In this document: positions 43,103-52,204 of the stretch, in pieces | How positions within the stretch are numbered: the stretch's first letter is position 1 | Layout of the letters: each line of letters opens with the position of its first letter | DNA from: Candidatus Methanoperedens sp. BLZ2 | GTDB lineage: Archaea > Halobacteriota > Methanosarcinia > Methanosarcinales > Methanoperedenaceae | Assembly: GCF_002487355.1 (NCBI RefSeq) | Contig: NZ_NTMG01000084.1 | Coordinates: 1-64,000, forward strand | DNA length: 64,000 nucleotides | Reading direction: 5' to 3' | Notes under the pieces: model-generated | What the model saw: the letters and a program-made list of their open reading frames with translations, nothing else | Told to the model about the DNA's origin: nothing | The model's database searches: none | Position numbers and translations under genes: made by a program

Positions 43103-43864
43103 TTAAATTCTATCCCCGAATGCAAAATTGGGTTTGATGAACCTGATCCGGATATTGAGTTTCTCCCCCTTTTTTGCATCTTTTACGAACACAACGAAAT
43201 CATTGATCTTTGCGATCCCGTCCCCGCTTGCGCCTGTGTCCTCTATTGTTACAGCATATTCCCCGTTCATCTTGACCGCGTCTGTCAATAATTCCTTTCC
43301 GATAATATAGATCTCAGCGCTCTGCTGCCTGGACGCTTCGGGAGAAAAAGCCTGTACCTTTCCAAAAATCCCCCGGACCTTATTGAGAAAGTTCGGGAAC
43401 ATATCTCCCTGGAAGACTTTAACCGCAAAATTTCCTCCATTCTTTAGTATCTTTCTTGCGCACTCAAGAGCTGAAGTTGAAAGGTCAATAGAACGGGCAT
43501 GGTCATAACTCCAGCTCCCTGAAAGGTTGGGCGCAGCATCGCAAATTACAGCATCAGCCCTATCCGACTTGATCTTCTCCCTTATCTTTTCAATGGTTTT
43601 ATCAAGCCGGATATCACCTTTTATTACATCCACACCTTCTATCTCCTCGATATCCAGAATATCCACGCCTACAACTATTCCGCCAGATAGTTCTTTTGCA
43701 ACCTGGAGCCATCCCCCGGGCGCTGCGCCAAGATCAACAACAGTATCTCCTTTATTAATTATCTTAAACTTTTCATTGATCTGCTTGAGTTTAAAAGCAG
43801 CGCGGGAACGATAACCTTCATCCTTTGCTTTTCTATAGAAAAAATCCCTTCTGTCTCGCGGCAT
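43103..43864 (-). CDS. rlmE: 23S rRNA 2'-O-methyltransferase RlmE/FtsJ with TRAM domain
   Basis: The product has 253 residues. The FtsJ core (1-195) opens with YRSRAAFKLKQI, holding the first catalytic lysine, has the SAM-binding DLGAAPGGWLQVA, and the aspartate in VICDAAPNLSGSW; the second lysine is in GGNFAVKVFQGD. This is the K-D-K-E arrangement of the family, which methylates the ribose of a uridine in 23S rRNA. The C-terminal 55 residues form a TRAM domain (GASGDGIAKINDFVVFV), an RNA-binding addition common in archaeal members. It lies 28 bases after the methyltransferase gene upstream. Confidence 0.93.
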   Translation of the reverse strand: MPRDRRDFFYRKAKDEGYRSRAAFKLKQINEKFKIINKGDTVVDLGAAPGGWLQVAKELSGGIVVGVDILDIEEIEGVDVIKGDIRLDKTIEKIREKIKSDRADAVICDAAPNLSGSWSYDHARSIDLSTSALECARKILKNGGNFAVKVFQGDMFPNFLNKVRGIFGKVQAFSPEASRQQSAEIYIIGKELLTDAVKMNGEYAVTIEDTGASGDGIAKINDFVVFVKDAKKGEKLNIRIRFIKPNFAFGDRI

Positions 43865-43892
43865 TTTTTAATCCTTTATTACTATTAATATT

Positions 43893-44825
43893 TTATTCTT
43901 TAGTTCCTGCATATACCCACTGGTCATAAATGCCTTTGCTATCGGTATTATCAATTAATTGTCCCCTGATCCCATTTATTTCAAGTGCGTTTTTCAATAT
44001 CTCTATCTCTTCTTTCTTATTTACTGTCAACAGGATCATTCCTCTGGGTTTGAGAATCGACACTGATTCAACCATCATTTTTTCCCATATACTTTTATTG
44101 AAAGGATATATCGTCCCAAGCATAAAGCCCACTATTGTATCAAAAGAATTTATATTGAAGAATTCTGAAAGCCTCGTGGCATCAATAACTATTGTCCTCT
44201 TCGGGTCAAGCACACTATGTTCAAGTCCCTGGCATATCTGGCATTTATCATAATCAATAGATAGAGGATCATATCCCATATTATGGAGCGGCAGGGTGGA
44301 CATCCCGTTCCCGCAGCATATTTCCAGTATGCTGCCCTCAAGTCTGTATTTATCAAGGATTCCTTTTAGCCTGGCATTCCTGCTTTCAATATAAACCATA
44401 TTATAGGGTTCTTTGTTCACGTGGCAATTTTCACATAGATGCCTGCTAACAAGCTCGATGGAAAAATATTCATATACAGCTTCGCTAAATTCCCGGATCG
44501 TTGTGTTATACGAATTTTGCAGCTTCATATCTTTAACAATTCCGGAAAAAATCATGCTGCTATTATTTGGAACCGGCCTTGATGAAATTATATTTGTAAA
44601 AATTGCATGGAACGATTCTGATTCTTCGGATTCAGGATTAATAAGGACAAGTCCAATAACGTTATCATTTTCATCTTTTATCCCTGATACCAGGGCATCC
44701 GGGTCTTTCCTGATATTTCCCAGATACTGCAATGTAAGCGTATTGTTTTTTAAAGAAGCAAAACTTTCTTCAACAAAACAGATATTCTCATTTTCAGGAA
44801 GACATAAGATTTTGTGGATAAGCAT
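43893..44825 (-). CDS. SAM-dependent methyltransferase-like protein
   Basis: The 310-residue product has an N-terminal domain of no clear family (1-130, with ALVSGIKDENDNVIGLVLINPE) and a class I methyltransferase core (about 160-305) with ILEICCGNGMSTLPL as the SAM loop, SIDYDKCQIC and FDTIVGFMLGTIYPF. The cysteines in CENCHVNKEP and CQICQ are cytoplasmic and probably structural or metal-binding; the chance CxxCH is not counted as a haem site because there is no export signal. Substrate unknown. It lies between the DUF2150-like gene (seven bases) and rlmE in one run of minus-strand genes. Confidence 0.7.
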   Translation of the reverse strand: MLIHKILCLPENENICFVEESFASLKNNTLTLQYLGNIRKDPDALVSGIKDENDNVIGLVLINPESEESESFHAIFTNIISSRPVPNNSSMIFSGIVKDMKLQNSYNTTIREFSEAVYEYFSIELVSRHLCENCHVNKEPYNMVYIESRNARLKGILDKYRLEGSILEICCGNGMSTLPLHNMGYDPLSIDYDKCQICQGLEHSVLDPKRTIVIDATRLSEFFNINSFDTIVGFMLGTIYPFNKSIWEKMMVESVSILKPRGMILLTVNKKEEIEILKNALEINGIRGQLIDNTDSKGIYDQWVYAGTKE

Positions 44826-44832
44826 CTAAATT

Positions 44833-45432
44833 TCAATTGCCTTCATCGGGTTCATCGTCACGATAGCTTGTATCCCCTATCATTGCTGCCCGGAGTGAAT
44901 CTACCCCATCAAGCCATTCAGCCACAAGTCCGTCAGGAATATCCTCAAGGTCCTTATCTTTTATTTTCCCGCCCGCAAGGATGTTTGCGCCGATCTCTGC
45001 AATATTTCCAAGGACTGCTCCCATATTCTCTTCTTTCTCAGCTTCTATTGCTTTTTTGATCAAAGGCTTGAGAGATTTTGTTTTTTCAAACGCTTTCTCT
45101 ATGTAACATTCACATGAAGCAAAAACACCCATTAGCGATAATTGCGTGGATTCGATCATCATATCGATATCCTCAGAAATGGGCTCAACTTGTTTAAGGA
45201 CTATTTCCTTAATTGCTGTGATCTGTCCCAGCGCATCTTCTTTTGTGATTAAGTTCTTATCAAATTTTGCAATAATTTTAAGACATGCAAGGACAACGTC
45301 ATCTTCCATATTAACAAAAATCGCTCCTTTTTGCTGGTCATCGATCTTAAAACCGCTTTCTTTGACCTGTATTATCCAGTTCTGCCATCTTTCCTGTGTA
45401 TAAAAGGGAATTATAATTTTTTGTACTTGCAT
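44833..45432 (-). CDS. archaeal conserved protein, DUF2150-like
   Basis: The 199-residue soluble product starts MQVQKIIIPFYTQERWQNWI and has GAIFVNMEDDVVLACLKIIAKF and an ASCECYIEKAF segment. The pattern of an ERWxNW opening followed by MxDDVVLAxxK is what I recall for DUF2150, a family confined to archaea, but I cannot check it. It is acidic and mostly helical, with no catalytic motif. It is followed by the methyltransferase and rlmE genes. Confidence 0.6.
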   Translation of the reverse strand: MQVQKIIIPFYTQERWQNWIIQVKESGFKIDDQQKGAIFVNMEDDVVLACLKIIAKFDKNLITKEDALGQITAIKEIVLKQVEPISEDIDMMIESTQLSLMGVFASCECYIEKAFEKTKSLKPLIKKAIEAEKEENMGAVLGNIAEIGANILAGGKIKDKDLEDIPDGLVAEWLDGVDSLRAAMIGDTSYRDDEPDEGN

Positions 45433-45475
45433 GATATTCTCTCATTGTTTTGAATAATATTTTAATTTATGGTCG

Positions 45476-45871
45476 TTATTTGTTTTTTTCCGTTGATTCT
45501 GTCAATTTCTTCACTTTGCTGATTAATTCATTTTTCCCGAATGGTTTAGTTATATAATCATCAGCTTTTAAAACATGCAGCCCAAGCAATTTATCGATAT
45601 TCTGCGCTTTTGCGGTCAAAATAGCGATGGGAATGCCCGGGTCTCTTTCTTTCATTTTCCTGAATACATCCCATCCATCCATGTCAGGCATCATGATGTC
45701 AAGAAGGACCAGATCGGGCCGTACGGTAGCTATTTGATCCAGAGCTTCCTTTCCGTTATTTGCAAGAATCGCTTCAAAACCCCCGCTCTCAAGTACCAGC
45801 TTAACAAGTTCGAGCGTATCAGGTTCATCATCCACTACAAGAACTTTTTTTGTTGAATTATCTGCACTCAT
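45476..45871 (-). CDS. single-domain response regulator
   Basis: The 131-residue receiver domain has the acidic pair in VVDDEPD, the phosphoacceptor aspartate in LVLLDIMMPDMDGW, the threonine in AILTAKA and the lysine in ITKPFGK. There is no output domain, so it passes phosphate to another protein or acts by binding one. Its ATG shares a base with the stop of the sensor-kinase gene, making the two an obvious pair. Confidence 0.9.
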   Translation of the reverse strand: MSADNSTKKVLVVDDEPDTLELVKLVLESGGFEAILANNGKEALDQIATVRPDLVLLDIMMPDMDGWDVFRKMKERDPGIPIAILTAKAQNIDKLLGLHVLKADDYITKPFGKNELISKVKKLTESTEKNK

Positions 45872-48519
45872 TATTTCACCCGTTTTGGCAACAAAATATG
45901 AAAGGTACTCCCCCTATTTTTACTTTCCGCCCATATTCTGCCATTATGCGCGTCTATAATTTTCTTCGATATCCATAAACCCAATCCAGTACCGCCGAAT
46001 TTTCGTTTATCTGATGAATCCACCTGATAGAACCTGTCAAATATCTTTTCCATCTTATCTTCAGGGATACCAATCCCTGTATCGCTGATCACAATATGGA
46101 CCTTTTCATTATCCGTTTCTCCTTTTATAATTATCTCACCCGCGATTGTGAATTTAATGGCATTTTCCACTATATTTGAAAATACTTCTATTAATCTTTC
46201 GTTATCTCCTTCAACAATCAGGGAGTCAGGGATATCAATGGTTATAGGTATATTCTTACTAACTGCAATGTTCTTCATATCTTCGACCACACTCGTGATA
46301 AGTTCATTAATCACTATATTTTCTCTGGTGAGTTGGAGATCGCTTGAGTCGATTATCTGGGTATCAAGAAGTGACCTTATCAACCTGTATAATCGTTTTG
46401 AATTCCGGAATATGATTTCAATTTTATGACGTTGTTTTTGCGTCAAATTTTCTTCCAGCATTAGTTCAGTATATCCCATAACAGATGTAAGTGGAGTTCT
46501 AAGTTCATGAGATATACTTGAAAGAAAATTATCTTTGATCTTATACAGTTCCTGGAGTTTCGAATATGTTAATTTAAGCTCTTCATAAGAGTCTTTAAGT
46601 TCTTCCTCAAGTTTTTTCTTTTCAGATACATCCTTGATAACAGTTATAATCTTTTCAACTGATCCATTCTTGTCCTTGACGGGGATTTTGCTGGTGCTTG
46701 TATATATTATTTCATCATAATATTGTATTTTTTCCTCACTTTGAAAAATTTCTCCGGTTTTAATAACATGATCATACTCCTGATCGACATGTCTTTTCTT
46801 AAGGAATGAAAATATATCGTAAAGATTCTTATTTATGACCTCTTCTCTTTTAATCCTGCCAAGTTTTATTAATTCATCATTTACAGCAAGGATTTTCATA
46901 TCCCTGTCAACAACATGCAACGCAAGATTTATATTATTCAGGATTTCATCGTTAAATTCTTTAAGATATTTTATATTATCATAGAAATTTATATTCTCTA
47001 TGGCCACACCAATCTGGTTTCCTATAGCCGAGAAAAGTTCTTTTTCCCTGCTTGAAAAAATATGATTTTTCTTGCTTGTGATCTTAATTACCCCAAAAAC
47101 TTTATCTTTTGATTTAAGTGGAATAACTGCATAAGAATAATTAACATCCTCTGTCGGTAAAGTATTTTCCTTGCCTTCAACGATCAGTACTTCATTTACC
47201 TTCCCGGGTTCAAAAGAATCATTGTGTTTTTCACCCTGATGATTTATCAGGGTAAATTTCCCGGTTTTGTCATCAATCAGATAAGCTTTCCCATATTCCA
47301 TATCTGTCAATTTTAGAATATTTTCAAGAGATTTTGTTACTATTCTATCAATATCAAATGCTTCACTAATATTCTTTGAAATTTCATTTAGCACCGTAAG
47401 TTCACGATTTCGAAGCAATATCTCATTTTCAAGATTTTTATGCTGTGTTACATCCCTTATTACCATTATAATATTTGGATTTTCCTTTTTATCGATGAAC
47501 AGTGATGAATTTATATCAAGAATTTTTGTGCTGGAATTGAATTTACTCTCTTGCATAAATCGTATTGGCTGCCCCGTTTGCAATAATCTATTGATCGGAC
47601 ACCCTTCCTTTTGAGAAGGTAATATTGCAAAAATCAATTCATGGCATGTTTTTCCTAAAACCTCTTTCTCACTCATTCCCGTCATTTTCAAGAAAGAGCT
47701 GTTCATTTTAATGATCTCATGGTTAATGTTCATGACAATAATTCCATCTTCAATACTGTGGAACAATGTCTCCAGATATCTTTCTGCATTTTCGGTTTTT
47801 TCTTTTGAAGTAATAAGTTCCTTGATCTTTTGATCAAGGGTATAAGACATATCATTAAATGTTCGTGCAAGTTCCCCCATTTCATCATTGGAACCTACTT
47901 CTATCTTCTGGTCAAGAATACCTTTATTTATTCTTTTTGCCCCTTCATTAAGCCTTATGATAGGCTCTGTCAATCGTTTTCCTATAAAATAGATAAAAAT
48001 CGCACCAAGCAGCACGGCGCAGATAGCCAAAAACAGGATTTTTCGTGATGCATCAAGGATTTGTGCTCTTACCTTGTTTTCTGATAATCCGATATGTACA
48101 TACCCAATATTCTTGAAAAGAGGTGCATCAAATTCATGTATGATTCCCTTTTCAGTTTCTAATATCTTTTCTTTCCGGACATTTTCAGGCTTGGCAAAAT
48201 CGATTAGTGCTTTTGGGAAACCGTTTTCAAACGTATGAACAAGCACGATTCCCTGTGAATCCACCACATATATATATTCGATCTCAGGATAGCTGTTCTT
48301 TGCATTATCTACTGTTTTACTCACCTCAACAAAATCATTTATAAGAAAATTATTTGAAATTTCCGAAGCAAGGTTATTTGCCAATAAAAAACCTACATTC
48401 CTGAATTCTCCTTCGATTATTCCTGTTTGTATATCCTGGATAACAAAATTTGAACCTGCAACGATCAAAAAAATAATTGCCAGCATGGATATTATGAGCC
48501 GGCCGCGAAGGCTGCTCAT
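45871..48519 (-). CDS. membrane sensor histidine kinase (HAMP-PAS-GAF-PAS-HisKA-HATPase)
   Basis: The product has 882 residues. An external sensor domain (about 30-155) lies between two membrane helices. HAMP follows (about 178-235), then PAS (about 245-365), GAF (about 375-520), a second PAS (about 525-640), the dimerisation domain with the phosphorylated histidine in SISHELRTPLTSV (near 672), and the ATP-binding domain with NIVENAIKFT, DTGIGIPEDK and GGTGLGLWISK. All catalytic boxes are present. It overlaps the PhnD-like lipoprotein gene upstream and the receiver gene downstream by a few bases each, so ligand-binding lipoprotein, kinase and receiver form one unit. Confidence 0.92.
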   Translation of the reverse strand: MSSLRGRLIISMLAIIFLIVAGSNFVIQDIQTGIIEGEFRNVGFLLANNLASEISNNFLINDFVEVSKTVDNAKNSYPEIEYIYVVDSQGIVLVHTFENGFPKALIDFAKPENVRKEKILETEKGIIHEFDAPLFKNIGYVHIGLSENKVRAQILDASRKILFLAICAVLLGAIFIYFIGKRLTEPIIRLNEGAKRINKGILDQKIEVGSNDEMGELARTFNDMSYTLDQKIKELITSKEKTENAERYLETLFHSIEDGIIVMNINHEIIKMNSSFLKMTGMSEKEVLGKTCHELIFAILPSQKEGCPINRLLQTGQPIRFMQESKFNSSTKILDINSSLFIDKKENPNIIMVIRDVTQHKNLENEILLRNRELTVLNEISKNISEAFDIDRIVTKSLENILKLTDMEYGKAYLIDDKTGKFTLINHQGEKHNDSFEPGKVNEVLIVEGKENTLPTEDVNYSYAVIPLKSKDKVFGVIKITSKKNHIFSSREKELFSAIGNQIGVAIENINFYDNIKYLKEFNDEILNNINLALHVVDRDMKILAVNDELIKLGRIKREEVINKNLYDIFSFLKKRHVDQEYDHVIKTGEIFQSEEKIQYYDEIIYTSTSKIPVKDKNGSVEKIITVIKDVSEKKKLEEELKDSYEELKLTYSKLQELYKIKDNFLSSISHELRTPLTSVMGYTELMLEENLTQKQRHKIEIIFRNSKRLYRLIRSLLDTQIIDSSDLQLTRENIVINELITSVVEDMKNIAVSKNIPITIDIPDSLIVEGDNERLIEVFSNIVENAIKFTIAGEIIIKGETDNEKVHIVISDTGIGIPEDKMEKIFDRFYQVDSSDKRKFGGTGLGLWISKKIIDAHNGRIWAESKNRGSTFHILLPKRVK

Positions 48520-49427
48520 TTTATTTGTTTCCTCATTTCCCTGATAGAATCATAAGCATTATCTTCGAGATAAACGAACCTGTTGACCTTGACCAATGAA
48601 AGTATTCTCTTTCCCTCTTCATCTTTATCCATATTCAAGAAAACATTCCTGAGTCTTTCCTCCAGAAAAGGATCCATATCCTTTGAAACAACGACAGGAG
48701 GAATACCAAAAGATGGTGATGTTTCAATGATTCTCGTTTTAGCTATTATTTCAGGGCGCGTTTCTTTCATATATTCGTATACAAGGCTGTCTACCGCTGC
48801 TCCTTCTGCCAGTTGCTCAGCTACTGCAATTATGGAATTATCGTGACTGTATGTGTAAAACCAATTATTTCTTCCCTGCCCGTCAATTCCAAAGAATGAG
48901 TCCGGCGTTTCATTAATAAGAAAAAGCCTGTATGTCGGATAAAGTTTTCCTGAATTTGAGAGTGGATCTGTAAAAGCAAATTTCTTGCCTCTTAAGTCGA
49001 TCAAATTGGTATAATTGCTATTGTTGTGGACAATTATATATGAATGATATGTTGTATTCCCGTTAACTTCAGGCACAACAAGGATCTTCATCCCGAATTC
49101 CGAGTTTCCATCAATGTATGCCCCGCCGCATACAAAAGCAAAGTCAATTTCATTGTTTTTAATAAGTTCATTTATTTCCTGATAACTTCTTCTCTGTATT
49201 ATTTTTACATTACCACGCAGAGACCGGGAAATATATTGGATCATTTCGTTATAATATTCATATGATTCTTTTGGGGAAACTACCGAAGCGATCGCCACAT
49301 TAATTGAAGAATCATTCTTTATGGTTTCAGGCTCCTGAATTACATTAAGATCTATTTTTTCGATTTTATCAATACAGCCCGATATTAATAAAATAAAGGT
49401 TACAGATAGTATATATACATATTTCAT
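48516..49427 (-). CDS. PhnD-like substrate-binding lipoprotein
   Basis: The 303-residue product has a lipobox in ILLISGCIDK (cysteine near residue 18). The mature protein has the ABC-type phosphate/phosphonate-binding (PhnD/SsuA/transferrin-like) fold: VAIASVVSPKESYEYYNEM, then RSYQEINELIKNNEIDFAFVCGGAYI, LIDLRGKKFAFTDPLSNSG and a late TSPSFGIPPVVVSKDM. No permease or ATPase gene is adjacent. Instead it is fused in operon with a histidine kinase. PhnD-like proteins next to sensor kinases commonly present a ligand to the kinase's external domain. The ligand is unknown. Confidence 0.85.
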   Translation of the reverse strand: MKYVYILSVTFILLISGCIDKIEKIDLNVIQEPETIKNDSSINVAIASVVSPKESYEYYNEMIQYISRSLRGNVKIIQRRSYQEINELIKNNEIDFAFVCGGAYIDGNSEFGMKILVVPEVNGNTTYHSYIIVHNNSNYTNLIDLRGKKFAFTDPLSNSGKLYPTYRLFLINETPDSFFGIDGQGRNNWFYTYSHDNSIIAVAEQLAEGAAVDSLVYEYMKETRPEIIAKTRIIETSPSFGIPPVVVSKDMDPFLEERLRNVFLNMDKDEEGKRILSLVKVNRFVYLEDNAYDSIREMRKQIK

Positions 49428-49432
49428 TACGA

Positions 49433-49732
49433 TTAACCTCTAAATAATTCTATAATTAACCAGCCCCAGTATCTTATTGATGCGATAAGACCCAGAGTAA
49501 GCCCGATTGAAAAAAAGACATATCCATAAAAATCTGTATATTGAATTCCTACAGATAATATCTTTATGATAGAAGCAAATAATAAGAAAAATATTCCAAG
49601 ATAATAAATATAATAATACTTTCTCAATCCCATAACATTGCCCAATCGTTTGCTTATGACACTCAGAAAATATAGTATAAGAGCGAATAAAAGAAAAGAA
49701 ACGATATCAAGAATTTCAAAATAGTCTATCAT
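49433..49732 (-). CDS. small membrane protein of the signalling module
   Basis: A 99-residue protein with three predicted membrane helices (about 10-28, 42-62 and 70-90) and a conserved-looking MGLRKYYYIYYLG. It has no family I recognise. Its start overlaps the stop of the next gene upstream by four bases and it lies five bases before the PhnD-like gene. It resembles the preceding small membrane protein in size and helix number, so the two may be partners or paralogs. Confidence 0.6.
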   Translation of the reverse strand: MIDYFEILDIVSFLLFALILYFLSVISKRLGNVMGLRKYYYIYYLGIFFLLFASIIKILSVGIQYTDFYGYVFFSIGLTLGLIASIRYWGWLIIELFRG

Positions 49733-50010
49733 TTTACTCCCACCATTATTCTGTAAAGGTAATAAGTAGCAATGAAAGAGATAAATACCCCGATAAATTC
49801 CACATATTCACTTTCAAGCTTATTGAATGAATACAAATTAATGACTACAGCAAAAAGGAAAATTATCGGAATAAGATAAAAATAATAAAAAGTCTTCACT
49901 CCAAATTTTTTTTGATAAAACATGGCTATTGCAGCTATAAAAATCATGATAAAACTGGCAATTATCCAGGAATAAATTTTAATGATTTGCTCAAGTGATA
50001 TTTCAATCAT
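49729..50010 (-). CDS. small membrane protein of the signalling module
   Basis: The chosen start MIEISLEQIIKIYSW lies five bases after the KaiC stop and gives 93 residues with three membrane helices (about 8-28, 40-58 and 65-85). A longer in-frame start would overlap KaiC by 104 bases. It is of unknown function, but fixed between the KaiC-like gene and the other small membrane protein, and might link cytoplasmic KaiC/roadblock signalling to the membrane. Confidence 0.55.
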   Translation of the reverse strand: MIEISLEQIIKIYSWIIASFIMIFIAAIAMFYQKKFGVKTFYYFYLIPIIFLFAVVINLYSFNKLESEYVEFIGVFISFIATYYLYRIMVGVK

Positions 50011-50014
50011 AAGG

Positions 50015-51457
50015 TTATTTCTTAAACGCTTCCACAAAAGCCTGAGATGGAATCTTAATAGGGTTGCCTGATAATAAACCTGAGTATTCACTGAAAGGCA
50101 ATTTGATTTCAGCACCATTCTTAGTGATAACGATTTCCCTTATCTCTTTATCATGGTCGCTTCCCCTCATCTTAAGTACTGATATGGCTTTTCGCATCTC
50201 GCTTTTTATCTCTACGTACCGAAGCAGTATAACTGTATCCAGAAACGGGGAGATGCCCGTTCCTGTGATCTGTGTTGCTCCTGTCAGGTTTGAAGTCTCA
50301 TTTGTATAGACTGCCGTTATATTCTTATTTTTTAGGATATTACTGACCGTCCCCATATATTCAGGCAGTTGTGCATATTGGGGTAACATTCTCTGTAATC
50401 TTCCTGTCCCATCCAGCAGTAAACGTGTAGCTTTTATAGTGTCAATTGTCTCTTCGATCTGTAGTGCCAGTTCATATGCATCATATTCAAGAGGAGATAT
50501 TATTTTCAGTAATTTTTTATTTTCAAATTCCTCCAGGTTCCAATTGAACACTTTAGAATTTTCACGGATTTGCTCTGTGTCCTCTTCAAAAGAAACTATT
50601 ATACCAGGTTCATTTTTTAAGAGGCCATCTATGATGAATTGTATCCCAAGTATTGTCTTCCCTGTTCCACTTGAGCCGGAGATCAATATTGAAGAACCAC
50701 GTACGAAGCCTCCACCGGTCATTTTATCCAGTCCCTTTACACCTGTTGATATCCGTTCATTGAAGACAGATTTCCTGGCTATTGCATGTATTCTGGGAAA
50801 TACTATAAATCCATCTTTATTAATTTTACACGAATGTTTACCACCCTGGATTTCCTGTCCCCTCATTTTGAGAACATTCAGGTATCTGATGTTTTTTTCA
50901 TAAAATGGCTCATTGCTGATCTGGATTATACCATCGACCATATAACTCAGTGTACTCTTGATAAGCTCCTCTCCTGTAAATTCCCCGGTTAATAGGACAA
51001 GAGAATTCCATCCTTTCATGCTGGTAAAAAAATCATAGTAAAACTGCCTCTGTGATTCGCTATCCAATCCATAAGCAAACACGTTCACAGGGTCAATGAC
51101 GATCCTGTCAGGCTTGATTATTTCAATATTCCGCTCCATTTCCTTAATGATCGCTTCAGAACCCTTATGAATTATATCGATACCGATAGGCACATACTTA
51201 ACATTACCTTTTGCAAGAAGTGAAATATTATAGAAAGAGAATTGTGACATGAAGTTGTTGATCATGGCAATGGGCTCGGAAATTGCAGTTATGTACATAC
51301 AGATCTCCTCATTTTTTGCAGAGTTAAAAATTGATTGCATTACCAGTGTTGTTTTTCCAGTCCCGGCAGTACCTGCTATCAATACAATTGAGGGTCTAAG
51401 GAAACCTCCTTTAAGTACTTTATCAAGACCATTTACTCCTGTTATGACCTGCTTCAT
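50015..51457 (-). CDS. KaiC-like double ATPase
   Basis: The product has 480 residues with two RecA-like halves. The first has Walker A GTAGTGKTT (about residues 29-37) and RIVIDPVNVF; the second has GSSGTGKTILGIQF (about 261) and LLLDGTGRL. This is the double-domain layout of KaiC. Archaeal KaiC-like proteins act as ATP-dependent signalling hubs in motility and gene control. I did not identify the Ser-Thr autophosphorylation pair known from cyanobacterial KaiC. Its gene follows the roadblock gene by 74 bases and precedes two small membrane-protein genes and a kinase pair. Confidence 0.88.
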   Translation of the reverse strand: MKQVITGVNGLDKVLKGGFLRPSIVLIAGTAGTGKTTLVMQSIFNSAKNEEICMYITAISEPIAMINNFMSQFSFYNISLLAKGNVKYVPIGIDIIHKGSEAIIKEMERNIEIIKPDRIVIDPVNVFAYGLDSESQRQFYYDFFTSMKGWNSLVLLTGEFTGEELIKSTLSYMVDGIIQISNEPFYEKNIRYLNVLKMRGQEIQGGKHSCKINKDGFIVFPRIHAIARKSVFNERISTGVKGLDKMTGGGFVRGSSILISGSSGTGKTILGIQFIIDGLLKNEPGIIVSFEEDTEQIRENSKVFNWNLEEFENKKLLKIISPLEYDAYELALQIEETIDTIKATRLLLDGTGRLQRMLPQYAQLPEYMGTVSNILKNKNITAVYTNETSNLTGATQITGTGISPFLDTVILLRYVEIKSEMRKAISVLKMRGSDHDKEIREIVITKNGAEIKLPFSEYSGLLSGNPIKIPSQAFVEAFKK

Positions 51458-51531
51458 GACATGCTCATTTTATGATTTGAGACTATAACAACTTTTCTCT
51501 ATCTTTTCTATTTAGCCACATGAAAGAAACA

Positions 51532-51897
51532 TTATCCAATAATATTTCTTATCTGCTCAGATGCTTTTGCCATTTCAATTAGGACCAATCCAAGACTTGC
51601 ATCTGGTTTTGTCATGACCAGAAGCAATGCTTTTGGTCCAGCACCTGTTCCGATTATTCTCCCGCTATTCGATTCAACAATTATTCTCTCAGGAATGCCT
51701 TTTCCAAGCTCTGTTGTTGCTGTTTCCGCCGCTCCTATCATTGTAGCTGACATGGCCACAAAGGTCTCAGCATGCTGCTTTTTACTTATAGTCGAACAGA
51801 TCAGCAAACCATCCCTGCTTGCCACAGCCGATTCTTCAACACCCCCGATATTATTGATATTTTTCAGTACCTTTTCAAGCATTTCTATTGTTGTCAT
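51532..51897 (-). CDS. roadblock/LC7-domain protein
   Basis: The 121-residue product is a single roadblock domain: a helical start (EMLEKVLKNINNI), the VEESAVASRDGLLI strand-turn-strand, the AMSATMIGAAETATTELG helix and a late ERIIVESNSGRIIGTGAG strand pair. Such proteins dimerise and commonly regulate small GTPases or KaiC/GvpD-type ATPases. It stands just upstream of the KaiC-like gene, so it probably regulates or is regulated by that ATPase. The gene is divergent from the FilR1-like regulator, with palindromes between the two. Confidence 0.85.
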   Translation of the reverse strand: MTTIEMLEKVLKNINNIGGVEESAVASRDGLLICSTISKKQHAETFVAMSATMIGAAETATTELGKGIPERIIVESNSGRIIGTGAGPKALLLVMTKPDASLGLVLIEMAKASEQIRNIIG

Positions 51898-52033
51898 ATT
51901 ATGTTAAAATTACTTTATTTTTAACTATCACATTTGAATCATACAGATTACAATTAATACATTATCATTATGTACGTATCGAATCTGACATATTACTGTA
52001 TGATTTAGATATATAAGAAGATTGTCATTCAAA

Positions 52034-52060
52034 CAATATTGCTTAATTTAAGCAATATTG
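52034..52060. promoter_or_regulatory. perfect 27-bp palindrome in a divergent promoter region
   Basis: CAATATTGCTTAA-T-TTAAGCAATATTG is exact over 13 bases per arm. It lies in the 307-base region between the roadblock gene and the FilR1-like regulator gene, 145 bases before the latter. A second, shorter copy follows 79 bases away. Operator for the adjacent regulator is the likely meaning. Confidence 0.65.
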
Positions 52061-52114
52061 CTATAAAATAAAAACATAATTTGACAATCTATTTAAGCAC
52101 GTATTATATTAATT

Positions 52115-52137
52115 ATATTGCTTCAATTAAGCAATAT
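52115..52137. promoter_or_regulatory. second palindrome of the same type
   Basis: ATATTGCTT-CAATT-AAGCAATAT repeats the core of the longer palindrome (ATATTGCTTxA/TTAAGCAATAT). Its right side ends about 68 bases before the start of the regulator gene. A half-site ATTTAAGCAC lies in between. Together they look like a two-site operator. Confidence 0.6.
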
Positions 52138-52204
52138 TTCAATTGTTACAGTATAGACTATAGGTGTTGATTTAGCTGAAAAAACGAAGTAAGGTGATAA
52201 ATAT

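Noticed and set aside
44390-44425. CENCH in the methyltransferase-like protein as a haem site
   Set aside because: The protein has no export signal or membrane segment and a cytoplasmic methyltransferase fold, so covalent haem is not expected; more likely a structural or metal site.
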